This document shows, in pieces, positions 1-10,400 of a stretch of 64,000 bases of DNA. Origin of the DNA: RZYX01 sp036654375. GTDB taxonomy: Bacteria; Bacillota; Clostridia; Oscillospirales; Acutalibacteraceae. The stretch is from positions 9,890 to 73,889 of the forward strand of contig JAVVSD010000009.1 in the NCBI GenBank assembly GCA_036654375.1, read 5' to 3'. The notes under the pieces are model-generated. The model did no database searches and was not told where the DNA came from. It saw only the letters and a list, made by a program, of their open reading frames with translations. Position 1 is the stretch's first letter, and each line of letters starts with the position of its first letter. A program made the translations under genes and the position numbers.

Positions 1-2709
1 CATAACGCCACCTGAAGCTCCAAACAGAATGCCTGCACCCGAAACATTCTTATATGGTTCGTCAAACTCGCTTAAAACAACATCTTCAGCATCTATATTT
101 TTAATTTCCATCATGTCTATAAATTCTGCAGATGTTATAACAGCATCAACATCCCTTATACCTTCTATTTCAAACTCTGGGCGTGCAGCCTCAAACTTTT
201 TTGCAATACAAGGAACTATTGAAACTACAAACAAGTCCTCTTTGTCAATTTCAGATGCTTTTGAAAAATGATTTTTGACCGTTGCGCCCATCATCATTTG
301 AGGTGATTTACAGCTTGAAAGGTGTGGTATTAATTCAGGATATCTCTTTTCAACATAATTTATCCATCCTGGGCAACAAGATGTAAATTGTGGCATAATT
401 CCTTTTGAACTGAAACGGTTTAAAAACTCTGTTGTTTCTTCAACAATTGTCAAATCAGCTGCAAATGTAAAATCAAAAGCTTTATCAAAACCTAATTGTT
501 TAAGCATTCCTGCCATAAATTGTGAAGCTTTATCAAATGAAACTTCGTAATATGTAGAAATAACACTTCTTACAGCGGGAGCAACAAAAGCTACTACTTT
601 TTTTGAAGGATCATTAATTGCTCTGAAAACTTTTGCTTTCTCGCTTTTTGCAGTCAGCGCACCACATGGACAAGCATTTACGCATTGACCACAGCTGACA
701 CAATCTGATTTTTCAAGCGGTACACCATTTTTGGTTCCAACCAATAAACGACCTTGTTCCAAATAATATGCAAGTACTCCAGGTCCTTCAACTTCGGAAC
801 ACGCAGCAATACAACGGCCACAAGATATACATTTATTGTGATCTCTATTAATATATGGATGGTCCTCTTCAATCGGAAGATATGGTCTTTCATGAACTGG
901 TTTTGTGAAGTTTATCTTATGCTCGCTCGCTTCCTTTTTCAGTTCACATTTATATCTTTCTTCGCAGCCACATTTTAAACATCGCTGAGCTTCTTTTCTG
1001 GCGGTTTCTTCATCATATCCAAATTCAACTTCCTTGAAATTCCCCTTACGCTCGGCAAGCTCTAAACTTGGCATCTCTGCACGCTCAATTTTTGGAAATT
1101 GTTCAAACTCCCATTTTGGTAAGTCCTCAAGAGAACCCTTGCTACAACTGTAGTCAACATTAGATTCAGTTACATATCCCTTAAGCAAAAATGAGTCAAT
1201 TGATTCAGCGGCATGACGACCTGCAGATATTGCCTCAATAACCGTTGCCGGACCAGTTACACAATCTCCGCCAGCAAAAACATTGTTTTCTGATGTTTGC
1301 AAGGTGCCTGCGTTAATTTCTATATCACCCCATTTATTGAGCTGAAGAGGTAAATCATTATATAAAAATTGTGTGTCTGTACTTTGACCAATTGCACCGA
1401 TTATTGTGTCTGCTTCAATGCTGAATTCGCTACCTTCAATGGGCATTGGACGGCGTCTGCCTGAACGGTCAAATGCACCCAGTTCCATTTTAATGCATTT
1501 CAAATATTTTTTGCCGTTTTCAATATAAATACTTGTTGGAGCCATTAAGAAAAGAATCTCAACTCCTTCTTTAATAGCTTCTTCAACTTCATATATTTCA
1601 GCTGGCATTTGCTCTCTTGTTCTGCGGTATACAATTTTAACATTTTTAGCTCCCTTTCTGAGTGCTATACGGGAACAGTCAATTGCTGTATTACCTCCAC
1701 CAATTATAACAACAGTATCACCAGTAGGCTCATCGGATTCTTTTATAATATGTCTTAAGTAATCGATGCCATGGCAGACACCATCTAAATTTTGTCCCTC
1801 AATATGCAAAGGTGTTGCACGCCATGAACCTATTGCCAAATAAACTGCATCAAAATCATTATGCAAATCCTCCAGCATAATATGTGTACCGAGAGCTTTG
1901 TTAGTCATAATCTTAACGCCGAGTTTTTCAATTACATTTATTTCTTTATCAATTGTAGCTTTTGGAAGACGATATTCAGGAATTCCGTATCTCATCATTC
2001 CTCCTGCGTGGCTTTGTCTTTCAAAAACTGTAACATCATGACCGTTTATAGCACTATAATATGCCGCAGTAAGTCCTGACGGACCTGCACCAATTATTGC
2101 TATTTTTTTGCCTGTTGATACTTTTTTCTTTGGTATGAATGGTCCATTTTCCATGTTCCAGTCTGCAATAAAACGCTTTACATTGTTTATTGCAACAGGT
2201 GTATCAACAAGGTTTCTTCGACATTTTGCTTCGCAAGGATGTGGGCAGACGCGACCGCAGACGCTTGGGAATGGATTATTATTGTAGATTGTGCGTATTG
2301 CCTCTTCAAAATTTCCGTTGCCAACATTACGCAAATATCTTTGAATGTCTACATTCGCAGGGCAAGTCTGAACGCAAGGGGCAATACAGTCTGCATTATG
2401 GTCAGAAAGCAGCTGTTCCAACCGAACTTTTCGATAATCAACAAGCCTTTGACTATTGGTGCAAATAACCATTCCAGCTTTTATTGGTGTCTGGCACGCC
2501 TTTACATCTGTCTTATCATTTTCTCCGAGTTCTACAACGCAAAGTCCGCAATTTCCATTTGACCTTTCAAGCCTAATGTCATAACAAAGATGAGGAATAT
2601 GGATATCTTCCTGCAACAAAGCTTGTAGAATTGTCAAATTTTCATAAACTTCAATTTCTTTTCCATTTACAACTACTTTAATTCGTTTTCGATTTTCAAG
2701 TGTTTTCAT
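1..2709 (-). CDS. [FeFe]-hydrogenase fused to GltD-like NAD(P)H/FAD oxidoreductase (3' end beyond window)
   Basis: This is an open frame of 903 codons that starts at 2709 (ATG after GAGGAG) and runs off the left edge. Domains in order: a [2Fe-2S] domain (Cys 42, 54, 57, 72); a glutamate-synthase-small-subunit-like region with [4Fe-4S] cysteines (about 108-165), a FAD motif GAGPSG near 208 and an NAD(P) motif GGGNTA; two [4Fe-4S] ferredoxin motifs (CISCGRC, CVSCGQC) near 610-670; and an H-cluster domain with TSCCPGW at 776-782, PCIAKK at 833-838 and FGASGGVM at the edge. The last H-cluster motif lies outside the window. Such fusions couple NAD(P)H and ferredoxin pools to H2 chemistry in the cytoplasm; the direction of electron flow is not readable here. 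The residue before PC in the second motif is Val where Met is usual. Confidence 0.9.
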   Translation of the reverse strand, partial: MKTLENRKRIKVVVNGKEIEVYENLTILQALLQEDIHIPHLCYDIRLERSNGNCGLCVVELGENDKTDVKACQTPIKAGMVICTNSQRLVDYRKVRLEQLLSDHNADCIAPCVQTCPANVDIQRYLRNVGNGNFEEAIRTIYNNNPFPSVCGRVCPHPCEAKCRRNLVDTPVAINNVKRFIADWNMENGPFIPKKKVSTGKKIAIIGAGPSGLTAAYYSAINGHDVTVFERQSHAGGMMRYGIPEYRLPKATIDKEINVIEKLGVKIMTNKALGTHIMLEDLHNDFDAVYLAIGSWRATPLHIEGQNLDGVCHGIDYLRHIIKESDEPTGDTVVIIGGGNTAIDCSRIALRKGAKNVKIVYRRTREQMPAEIYEVEEAIKEGVEILFLMAPTSIYIENGKKYLKCIKMELGAFDRSGRRRPMPIEGSEFSIEADTIIGAIGQSTDTQFLYNDLPLQLNKWGDIEINAGTLQTSENNVFAGGDCVTGPATVIEAISAGRHAAESIDSFLLKGYVTESNVDYSCSKGSLEDLPKWEFEQFPKIERAEMPSLELAERKGNFKEVEFGYDEETARKEAQRCLKCGCEERYKCELKKEASEHKINFTKPVHERPYLPIEEDHPYINRDHNKCISCGRCIAACSEVEGPGVLAYYLEQGRLLVGTKNGVPLEKSDCVSCGQCVNACPCGALTAKSEKAKVFRAINDPSKKVVAFVAPAVRSVISTYYEVSFDKASQFMAGMLKQLGFDKAFDFTFAADLTIVEETTEFLNRFSSKGIMPQFTSCCPGWINYVEKRYPELIPHLSSCKSPQMMMGATVKNHFSKASEIDKEDLFVVSIVPCIAKKFEAARPEFEIEGIRDVDAVITSAEFIDMMEIKNIDAEDVVLSEFDEPYKNVSGAGILFGASGGVM

Positions 2710-2916
2710 AGCTACTCCTCTTGTGTAATTTGTCAAATATACGGATAAATACAACAAATTATATGTTATTGATATAATTTTAACATAATATACTCGTAAA
2801 ATAAAGAACAATTTGAAATATTTGGTTAATTTGGGTAATTTATTAATATAATAAGCCTACTTATCAAAATTATCATTGTTTTTGCTTTGAAAATTAAGTT
2901 TATTACTGATAAATTA

Positions 2917-2951
2917 AAAAAGTAGAACTTCAACTATGAAGTTCTACTTTT
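2917..2951 (-). terminator. Intrinsic terminator after pcrA
   Basis: A 14-bp perfect inverted repeat (AAAAGTAGAACTTC / GAAGTTCTACTTTT) with a 6-nt loop lies 14 bp past the pcrA stop codon. A- and T-rich flanks give a U-tract on the minus strand. It closes the long leftward PBP-pyr-pcrA block. The remaining 2710-2916 is AT-rich promoter territory for the hydrogenase gene with no ORF. Confidence 0.8.
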
Positions 2952-2964
2952 GATTTTATATGTA

Positions 2965-5334
2965 TTATTGCTTTTCAAGTTTTGCAAAGTTTGCCATGAG
3001 CTTTTTTGTGCCTGCCTTATTAAATGCAATTTCAAGCAATGTGTCGTTACCCATTAACTGCGTCGACAGTATAACACCTGTTCCAAAAGTTTTATGCAAA
3101 ACTGTGTCCCCTGTTTTGTAGCTTCCTTTTGGCACTGAATTTGAAGCTGATGTAGGTGTATATGGCTTTTTCGCCGAATAATAATTTGCCTTTTGTGAAG
3201 CACGGTTTTTTTGGACTGCCTTTGGCTCAAATTCAAATGCCAACGCGTCAAATCCACCCTCTGTAAGTTCTTTTGGTATTTCGTCCAAGAAAATGGAAGG
3301 TCTGTTGCGTGTTGTGGAGCCAAAAATCATTCTCGCTTTAACATTAGTCAGATAAAGCTTTTCTTTTGCTCTGGTTATCCCAACATAGGCAAGTCTTCTC
3401 TCTTCCTCAACCTCCGACGGTATATACATTGTCTGCATTCCTGGGAAAACTCCCTGCTCCATTCCTGTCATAAAAACGACTGGGAATTCAAGACCTTTTG
3501 CAGAGTGCAGAGTCATCATTACAACTGTATCTGCCTGTGAATTATAGTTATCTATGTCAGACATGAGTGAAACTTCTTCTAAAAATCCGCCAAGCTCTGC
3601 ATTCTCATTTTCCTCTGTGTAACGAAGTAAGTTTGATGAAAGCTCGGTTATATTTGCAAGCCTGTCCTCATAAGTTTCCTTGTCCTGTGCAAGCCCAGCG
3701 GTGTATCCGCTTAAAAGCATAATCTGCTCAAAAAGCTCATTAAGAGGCAATTGTTCTGACAGCTTTAAAAAGTCCTTAATCATACTTGCAAACTGCAAAA
3801 GTTTTGATGATGCTCTTGAAAGTTTTTCGTATTCATCAGCTGACTTAATAACTTCAAACATACTAACTCCAAGACCTGTTGCAATTTCTGAAACAGCGTT
3901 AAGAGTTGAGTCACCAATTCCCCTTTTGGGTTCATTGATTATTCTTCTGAGGCGAACATTGTCTGATGGGTTATTTATAACTGTAAGATATGCAATTGCA
4001 TCTCTTATTTCCTTGCGTTCATAAAATCGATGGCCACCAATAACTCTGTATGGAACACCCATTCTTACAAACGAGCGTTCAATGGTATTTGACTGTGCAT
4101 TCATTCTGTAAAATACTGCGTGGTCACTCCATTTTCTTCCCTGTGCAACATTTGTGAGTATTGTATCTGCGATATACATACCCTCATCCATTTCATTATC
4201 CGCAGTGTTGAGTGTTATTTTTTCTCCGTCACCATTGGCTGTCCACAAATTTTTGCCCTTACGCTCGCTATTGTTCTTGATAACTGAATTTGCGGCGTTC
4301 AAAATATTGCTGGTTGAACGATAGTTTTGTTCAAGCCTTACAATATTTGCATTTTTATAATTGCTTTCAAAGTTAAGTATGTTCTCGATTGTCGCTCCTC
4401 TGAAACGATAGATACTTTGGTCGTCATCACCAACAACACATATATTTTTGTTGCCAGCGGCAAGCAGGCTTGTGAGCTTATACTGTGCATGGTTTGTATC
4501 CTGATATTCATCTACAACTATGTATTTAAATTTGTTTTGATAATATTCTCTAACTTCTTGATTTTGCTCCAAAAGCTTTACGGTGTTTACTATTATATCG
4601 TCAAAGTCCATTGCATCTGCATTTTTTAACATTTGCTGATAGGCTGAATATGCCTGTGATATTTTCTTTTTGCGAATATCTTCTCCAACTTCTTTAGCAT
4701 AGTCCTGTGGCGATATCAGGCTGTCCTTTGCGTGGCTTATTTCTTTTAGAATTGTTTTATGTGAAAGCATTTTATCGTCTATTTGCAAAAGTCTTTGGCA
4801 CTCTTTCATTACACGCTTTGAATCGTCAGTGTCATAAATTGTGAATCGGCTTGTGTATCCAAGTAAATCTCCGTTGCGTCTTAATATTTTTGCACAGACA
4901 GAGTGAAAAGTTCCTGCCCAAATATCTTTTGCAACATCACCCAGCTTTGCCGAAAGCCTGTCTTTAAGCTCAGTCGCAGCCTTGTTTGTAAAAGTAATTG
5001 CAAGAATTTGCCATGGTTTTGCAGGATTTACTGAAATTAAATCACAAAGCCCTTGTGGCTCTGTAATTTTATCATTGACATAATCCTGCATCATCTGCAA
5101 TTCATTTTCTGAAACATGATGATATATTTTATCTGAAAAATATGCGTTGCCAAACTTAACCATATTTGCAATACGGTTGATAAGTACTGTGGTTTTTCCA
5201 CTTCCTGCACCAGCAAGAATCAAAAGTGGCCCTTCAATCTGCAAAACCGCTTTTAATTGCATTTCATTCATTCTATTGAATTCTTTTTCAATAATTTTTT
5301 TACGAAGTTCTATAAACTGCTCATTTTGCATCAA
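2965..5334 (-). CDS. pcrA: ATP-dependent DNA helicase PcrA/UvrD
   Basis: This is a 789-aa superfamily 1A 3'-5' helicase acting in nucleotide excision repair and replication-conflict clearance. Visible motifs: Walker A AGAGSGKTT near residue 42, DEYQDT (motif II), GDDDQSIYRFRGA (motif III), TLHSAKGLEFPVVF (motif V) and YVGITRAKEKLY (motif VI). The C-terminus ends in a Tudor-like segment around GDTVLHKTFGTGVI, as in Gram-positive PcrA that binds RNA polymerase. Length is slightly above the family norm. Its start codon directly follows the ruvX stop, so the two are translationally linked. Confidence 0.95.
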   Translation of the reverse strand: MMQNEQFIELRKKIIEKEFNRMNEMQLKAVLQIEGPLLILAGAGSGKTTVLINRIANMVKFGNAYFSDKIYHHVSENELQMMQDYVNDKITEPQGLCDLISVNPAKPWQILAITFTNKAATELKDRLSAKLGDVAKDIWAGTFHSVCAKILRRNGDLLGYTSRFTIYDTDDSKRVMKECQRLLQIDDKMLSHKTILKEISHAKDSLISPQDYAKEVGEDIRKKKISQAYSAYQQMLKNADAMDFDDIIVNTVKLLEQNQEVREYYQNKFKYIVVDEYQDTNHAQYKLTSLLAAGNKNICVVGDDDQSIYRFRGATIENILNFESNYKNANIVRLEQNYRSTSNILNAANSVIKNNSERKGKNLWTANGDGEKITLNTADNEMDEGMYIADTILTNVAQGRKWSDHAVFYRMNAQSNTIERSFVRMGVPYRVIGGHRFYERKEIRDAIAYLTVINNPSDNVRLRRIINEPKRGIGDSTLNAVSEIATGLGVSMFEVIKSADEYEKLSRASSKLLQFASMIKDFLKLSEQLPLNELFEQIMLLSGYTAGLAQDKETYEDRLANITELSSNLLRYTEENENAELGGFLEEVSLMSDIDNYNSQADTVVMMTLHSAKGLEFPVVFMTGMEQGVFPGMQTMYIPSEVEEERRLAYVGITRAKEKLYLTNVKARMIFGSTTRNRPSIFLDEIPKELTEGGFDALAFEFEPKAVQKNRASQKANYYSAKKPYTPTSASNSVPKGSYKTGDTVLHKTFGTGVILSTQLMGNDTLLEIAFNKAGTKKLMANFAKLEKQ

Positions 5335-5766
5335 TTAATTCTCCGTCTGTTTATTATTCTTTCTAAAATTAAGGAAGTCCTGCAATATTATTGTTGCTGC
5401 GACCTCATCAACAACTGCTTTTCTCTTTTTACCTCTTGTATTTGTAACATTAAGTGCTATATGTGCTTCAATAGTTGTCATTCTTTCGTCCCATAGCTGT
5501 GTTTGAATTCCTGTTTGTTCTGCAATAAGATCGGCGAGCTGTAAACATTTTTCCGCTCTTTGTCCACTTGTTCCATCCATATTAACCGGCTTACCAACAA
5601 CGATAAGCTCCGGATTATGTGACTTTATCAACTCACCTATTTTCAAAACAAGCTTGGGTGCATATGTTTCTTTGACTACGCATAAAGGCGCTGCCAACAT
5701 TTCAAGTGCGTCACAAATTGCAATACCTGTTCTTACATCACCATAGTCCACTGACATGATTATCAA
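5335..5766 (-). CDS. ruvX: Holliday junction resolvase-like RuvX (YqgF family)
   Basis: A 143-aa RNase H-fold protein of the YqgF/RuvX family, implicated in pre-16S rRNA maturation and possibly recombination. The N-terminal SVDYGDVRTGIAI matches the family's first acidic motif. VVGKPVNMDGTSGQRA and VDEVAATIIL are the other conserved blocks. The start used is TTG at 5766 with GGTGAT just upstream; an ATG three codons later is the alternative. It lies between pyrD and pcrA in the same transcription direction. Confidence 0.88.
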   Translation of the reverse strand: MIIMSVDYGDVRTGIAICDALEMLAAPLCVVKETYAPKLVLKIGELIKSHNPELIVVGKPVNMDGTSGQRAEKCLQLADLIAEQTGIQTQLWDERMTTIEAHIALNVTNTRGKKRKAVVDEVAATIILQDFLNFRKNNKQTEN

Positions 5767-5783
5767 AATATCACCGCCACTCT

Positions 5784-6695
5784 TTACCAGGTTTCGACCT
5801 TGCCAACTATTTCACTAATATCTCTAATATCATTGTCGTTACAGTATTTTTCAATTCCATCGATTATTTTGATTGGCGCATAGGCATCTGTAAAGTTTGC
5901 TGTACCGACCTGAATTGCACACGCACCAGCAAGCATCATTTCAATTGCATCCTGCCAAGTTGCTATTCCACCCATTCCCACAACAGGAATTCCTACAGCC
6001 TGTGCAACCTGCCAAACCATTCTGACAGCTACTGGCAAGACAGCTCTGCCTGAAAGACCGCCCGTATTGTTTTTTAAAATAGGTCTTCGCGTGTTGATAT
6101 CTATTTTCATTGCTGTAATTGTATTTATAAGCGAAATCGCATCTGCTCCGCCACTTTCAGCTGCTTTTGCAATTTCTGCAATGTCTGTTACATTTGGGGT
6201 TAGCTTTATCATTATTGGCTTTGAAGAACGCATTTTGACCTGCTGCGTTATGTTTTCAACACTGTTTGCAGATGTGCCAAAGGATACTCCACCCTCTTTA
6301 ACATTTGGGCATGAAATATTAAGCTCTATCATATCCACTTCTGTGTCTGAAAGCATCTCAGCAACCTTGCAATATTCTTCTATTGTACTGCCTGCAATAT
6401 TTGCAATTGCAACTGTGTCCTGCTGTTTTAACCATCCAAGATCCTCGTTAATAAAATGCTCTATCCCAGGATTTTGAAGCCCAACGCTGTTGAGAATTCC
6501 GCTTGGTGTTTCTGCAATTCTTGGCGAAGGATTGCCAGGTCGCTCAAAAAGTGTTGTTCCCTTACAGGAAACGCCGCCAAGACGACCGATTGGATAAAAC
6601 TCATTGTATTCCCTACCAAAACCGAAAGTGCCTGATGCTGTAATTACAGGATTTTTAAAAAACACATCTGCTATAAAAAGCCCCATATTAACCAT
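5784..6695 (-). CDS. pyrD: Dihydroorotate dehydrogenase B, catalytic subunit
   Basis: Oxidises dihydroorotate to orotate using FMN, passing electrons to PyrK. Class 1B features: NISCPNVKEGG with the catalytic Cys, ITASGTFGFG at the N-terminus, the FMN-binding NTITAMKID region, and VGMGGI followed by AIQVGTA. A longer frame reaches 6812, but that extension lies inside pyrK. The ATG at 6695 overlaps the pyrK stop by one base (TAATG) and has GGAGG 10 nt upstream, so it is preferred; 303 aa is the usual length. This coupling fits 1:1 synthesis of the PyrD/PyrK complex. Confidence 0.95.
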   Translation of the reverse strand: MVNMGLFIADVFFKNPVITASGTFGFGREYNEFYPIGRLGGVSCKGTTLFERPGNPSPRIAETPSGILNSVGLQNPGIEHFINEDLGWLKQQDTVAIANIAGSTIEEYCKVAEMLSDTEVDMIELNISCPNVKEGGVSFGTSANSVENITQQVKMRSSKPIMIKLTPNVTDIAEIAKAAESGGADAISLINTITAMKIDINTRRPILKNNTGGLSGRAVLPVAVRMVWQVAQAVGIPVVGMGGIATWQDAIEMMLAGACAIQVGTANFTDAYAPIKIIDGIEKYCNDNDIRDISEIVGKVETW

Positions 6696-7462
6696 TACCA
6701 AACAACCTCCTCTGCTCTGAATACTGGACCATCCTTGCAAACATGAGTAAACTTTTCGCTGTTGCCATGCTTGGTTTTGCACGCACAAACAAGGCAAGCC
6801 CCAATTCCGCATCCCATTCTCTCTTCAAGTGAAACAAAACATTCAATTCCATTTTGTTTTGCAATTTCCGCAATTGCTTTAAGCATTGGGGTTGGCCCAC
6901 AAGTATAAATTGTGCTATATGTTTTGCTTTCAACAGCCTTTTTTAGTGGGTCTGTTACAAAGCCTTTTTCGCCAAGCGTTCCATCATCTGTCACTATTGT
7001 TACATCTTCACACATATTAATAAAATCTTTTACAAGGATTGATGACTCAATGTTTTTAAACCCGATTATTGCATCACATTTCTCATCAAGCTCTTCTGCA
7101 ACACCAAGCATTGGAGGGCAACCAATTCCGCCACCAATAACAAGCACTCTTCCCTCATTATTTATTTCAAATCCATTTCCGAGTGGTCCAAGAACATCTA
7201 AAAGCTCTCCCTCTTCTCGCCTTGAAAGCCATTTTGTTCCCTCTCCCCTTACTTCAAACACAATTTCAATGCAATCACGGTTTCTGTCAAATCTGCAAAT
7301 TGAAATTGGTCGGCGTAAAAGGTTTTCTCCACATTTTATATGAACGAACTGACCTGCTATTCCGATAGTTGAAATCACCTCACTCTTAAGAGTAAAGCGA
7401 AAAGCTGCATTATTTAACTTTTCTTTTTTCAATATCAATGCGTTCCCTTGAACGAATGCCAT
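6695..7462 (-). CDS. pyrK: Dihydroorotate dehydrogenase B, electron transfer subunit
   Basis: A 255-aa FAD/[2Fe-2S] subunit that relays electrons from PyrD to NAD+. It carries the FAD-binding RRPISICRF motif near residue 50, an NAD-binding GGGIGCPPMLG segment near 110, and a C-terminal cysteine cluster (ERMGCGIGACLVCAC, then HVC) that ligates the [2Fe-2S] cluster. It sits between carB (3-bp gap) and pyrD (overlap) and is part of the pyrimidine operon. Confidence 0.95.
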   Translation of the reverse strand: MAFVQGNALILKKEKLNNAAFRFTLKSEVISTIGIAGQFVHIKCGENLLRRPISICRFDRNRDCIEIVFEVRGEGTKWLSRREEGELLDVLGPLGNGFEINNEGRVLVIGGGIGCPPMLGVAEELDEKCDAIIGFKNIESSILVKDFINMCEDVTIVTDDGTLGEKGFVTDPLKKAVESKTYSTIYTCGPTPMLKAIAEIAKQNGIECFVSLEERMGCGIGACLVCACKTKHGNSEKFTHVCKDGPVFRAEEVVW

Positions 7463-7465
7463 CAG

Positions 7466-10400
7466 TCATTCTCCTTTATTATAAATATCAATTATTTCAA
7501 TATCATCAAGCGAACGCTTTTTGCGAAGGCATCTTGCAAGAGCGTTTGCAGTGTCGAGTGATGTAAAGGTTGGAATTCCTCTCTCTACGGCTTTTCTTCT
7601 TACTCTTACATCATCTGTTGAAGACTGATTTCCTCTTGTTGAAGTTGAAATAACATAGTCGATTTTATTTGTTGAAAGCAGGTCAAATATGTTTGGGCTA
7701 CCCTCATGAATTTTGCGAACTGCATTTGTTGCAACACAATTTTCATTTAATATTTTGGCTGTACCAGCTGTTGCATAAAGTGAAAATCCAAGCTGTGCAA
7801 ATTTATCTGCAACAATGATACTTCCCTGCTTGTCTGCATCTCGGACTGTGATAAGTATTCCACCCTTTTTCTTAACTCTTGTTCCCGATGCTATAAGGGC
7901 TTTTAATAACGCATCTTCAAAATTGCTTGCAATGCCAATTACTTCTCCTGTTGATTTTGCACCAATTCCAAGCTGTGTATCAGAACCACTGATTTTATCA
8001 AAGCTGAAAACCGGAACACGAACAGCAACTTTATCGTCCTTTTTTTCAAGAAGTCCATAGTTATAGCCTCTGTCGTTAAGGCTCTCTCCAAGTGCGCAAT
8101 AAGACGCAAGCTGAGTTACTTTTAGGCCTGTTGCCTTCGAAACAAATGGTATTCCCTTTGCCTCACCTGTTTGAGCATGGATAAGGTAAATGTCATTATC
8201 AAAATATATAAATTCAATATTAATAATTCCTCTTATACCAAGCTTTTTTGTAAGCTTTAAAGCATATTCCACAACTTCTTCCTGAACCTTTTGCGGAAAT
8301 GTTATCGGAGGAGAAACAGAAATGGAATCGCCTGCATTTACACCTGCTCTTTCAATATGCTCATAAATACAAGGGACAAGACATCCTTCGCCATCGCACA
8401 CTGCATAAACATCAACGCCAATTCCAATATAGTATTTTTCAATCAGTATCTTGGTTTCTGCTTCATCAACAGATAACATAAAGTTTTTAAGGTCTGATGA
8501 GTTGTATGCAATGCATCTTGATGAGCTGGTCTTTATGCTAACTGGAAATCCAATTTTAAGTGCTACTTCAAGAGATTCAGATGCATTTTTTGCATATTTA
8601 TAGCTCCTGTGTGGAATAGAAAGTTCATCAAGAAGTGCATTAAATTGAACTTTATTATCTGTAAGCTCCATCACTTCGCTACTTGCTCCAAAAATTTTTA
8701 TGCCCTCTGACTCAAGAAGCTTTGTAAGTTCTTTTGACTTTTTGCCTGCGTACTGGGTAACAGCAGCATATGGTTTCTCTGTTTCTACAATGTTAAGAAT
8801 ATCCTCCGCACTCATTGGCTCAAGATAAAGCTTGTCAGCAGTTGCACAGTCTGTTGATACTGCCTCTGGGTTGTTATTTACCATTATTGTTTCATAGCCA
8901 CTGTTTTTCAGGTCTTTGATTATATTTACAACAGCATAATCAAGCTCTATACCTTGTCCAATTTCTGAAGGACCAGCACCGATTACAAGAACTTTCTTTT
9001 TACCAGTTCCAACTGCTTCTTCATACATTTTAGCTTCATTTTCATCGTCCCATGAGGAGTAAAAATACGGAGTCTGTGCGTCAAATTCTGCCGCACAAGT
9101 GTCAACTACTTTGAAGTTAGCATAGATATTTTCAAAAGCTGAAATGTCTGCAAACTTTGAAATTGTTTTGTTTGTGAAGCCCATTTGCTTTGCTTTTTTA
9201 AAGCTTTCAACATCACAAATATCTCCAAGGCTTTTTTCCATATTAGCTATGTTGAAAAGCTTTGACAAAAACCAATAATCAATTGCGGTTGACTTATATA
9301 TTTCGTCAAACTGTATGCCTCTCTTAACTGCCTCATAGACGGCAAAAATACGCTCGTCATCAGACTTAATGATGCTTTCTGACAGCTCCGAGTCAGTCAT
9401 TTTTTCAAACTTGCTCATTGTAGGTGTTTCAATATTTAAATCTATTGAACGGATTGCTTTCATAAATGCAAGTTCAAAGCTTGTGCCTATGCATAGTGCT
9501 TCTCCTGTTGCCTGCATTGATGTCCCAAGCTTCCTTTGGTCCATATCAAAGCTGTCAAAAGACCATTTCGGAATTTTAACAGCACAGTAATCAATTGCCG
9601 GCTCATTACACGCTGTTGTGCATCCAGTTGTGTTATTTTTTATCTCAAATAGCTTGTATCCAAGTGCAATTTTTACTGAAACCTCTGCTATTGGGTAACC
9701 AGTTACTTTTGAAACGAGTGCAGATGTTCTTCCAACTCTTGGCGACATTTTAAGAATTGCGTATTCGCTACCATCTGGCTTCAATGCAATTTGGATATTA
9801 CAGCTTCCTTCTATTCCAATTTCATTTGCTATGTGAAGTGCTGCAGCACGAAGTCGCGAAGCTTCACTTTCGCTAAGAGTCTGTGCTGGAACAACAATAA
9901 TGCTATCTCCTGTGTGAATACCAACAGGGTCAATGTTTTCCATATTACAAACGCTTATGCAGTTTCCTGCACAGTCACGAACAACTTCAAACTCAACTTC
10001 TTTCCATCCTGCAATGCTTTTTTCAACAAATATTTGACCAAGACTTGAGGACTCAAGCTGTTTTTTAGCCATTGCTTTAAGCTTATCTTCATTGTCACAA
10101 GAGATAACTCCGCTTCCGCCAAGTGTATATGCAGGTCTTACAAGCACTGGATAACCAGTTTCATTTGCAAAATCAACTGCCTCATTTTCACTACAAACAA
10201 CTTTTGAACCCACATCTGGCTCGCCAATTTTATTTAGAAAATCTTTGAACAGCTTTCTATTGCTGATTATTGAGATTATTTCTGGATTAATTCCAAGCAG
10301 CGTTATTCCGTTTTCCTCAAGATAGCCATTGAAAGATAGCTCAAGACCAATTTTAAAGCCAATATCTCCGCCAACTGTTGGCAAAATGCCATCGACCTTT

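Noticed and set aside
2190..2562. Plus-strand frames opposite the hydrogenase gene
   Set aside because: Antisense shadows of the cysteine-rich oxidoreductase coding sequence.
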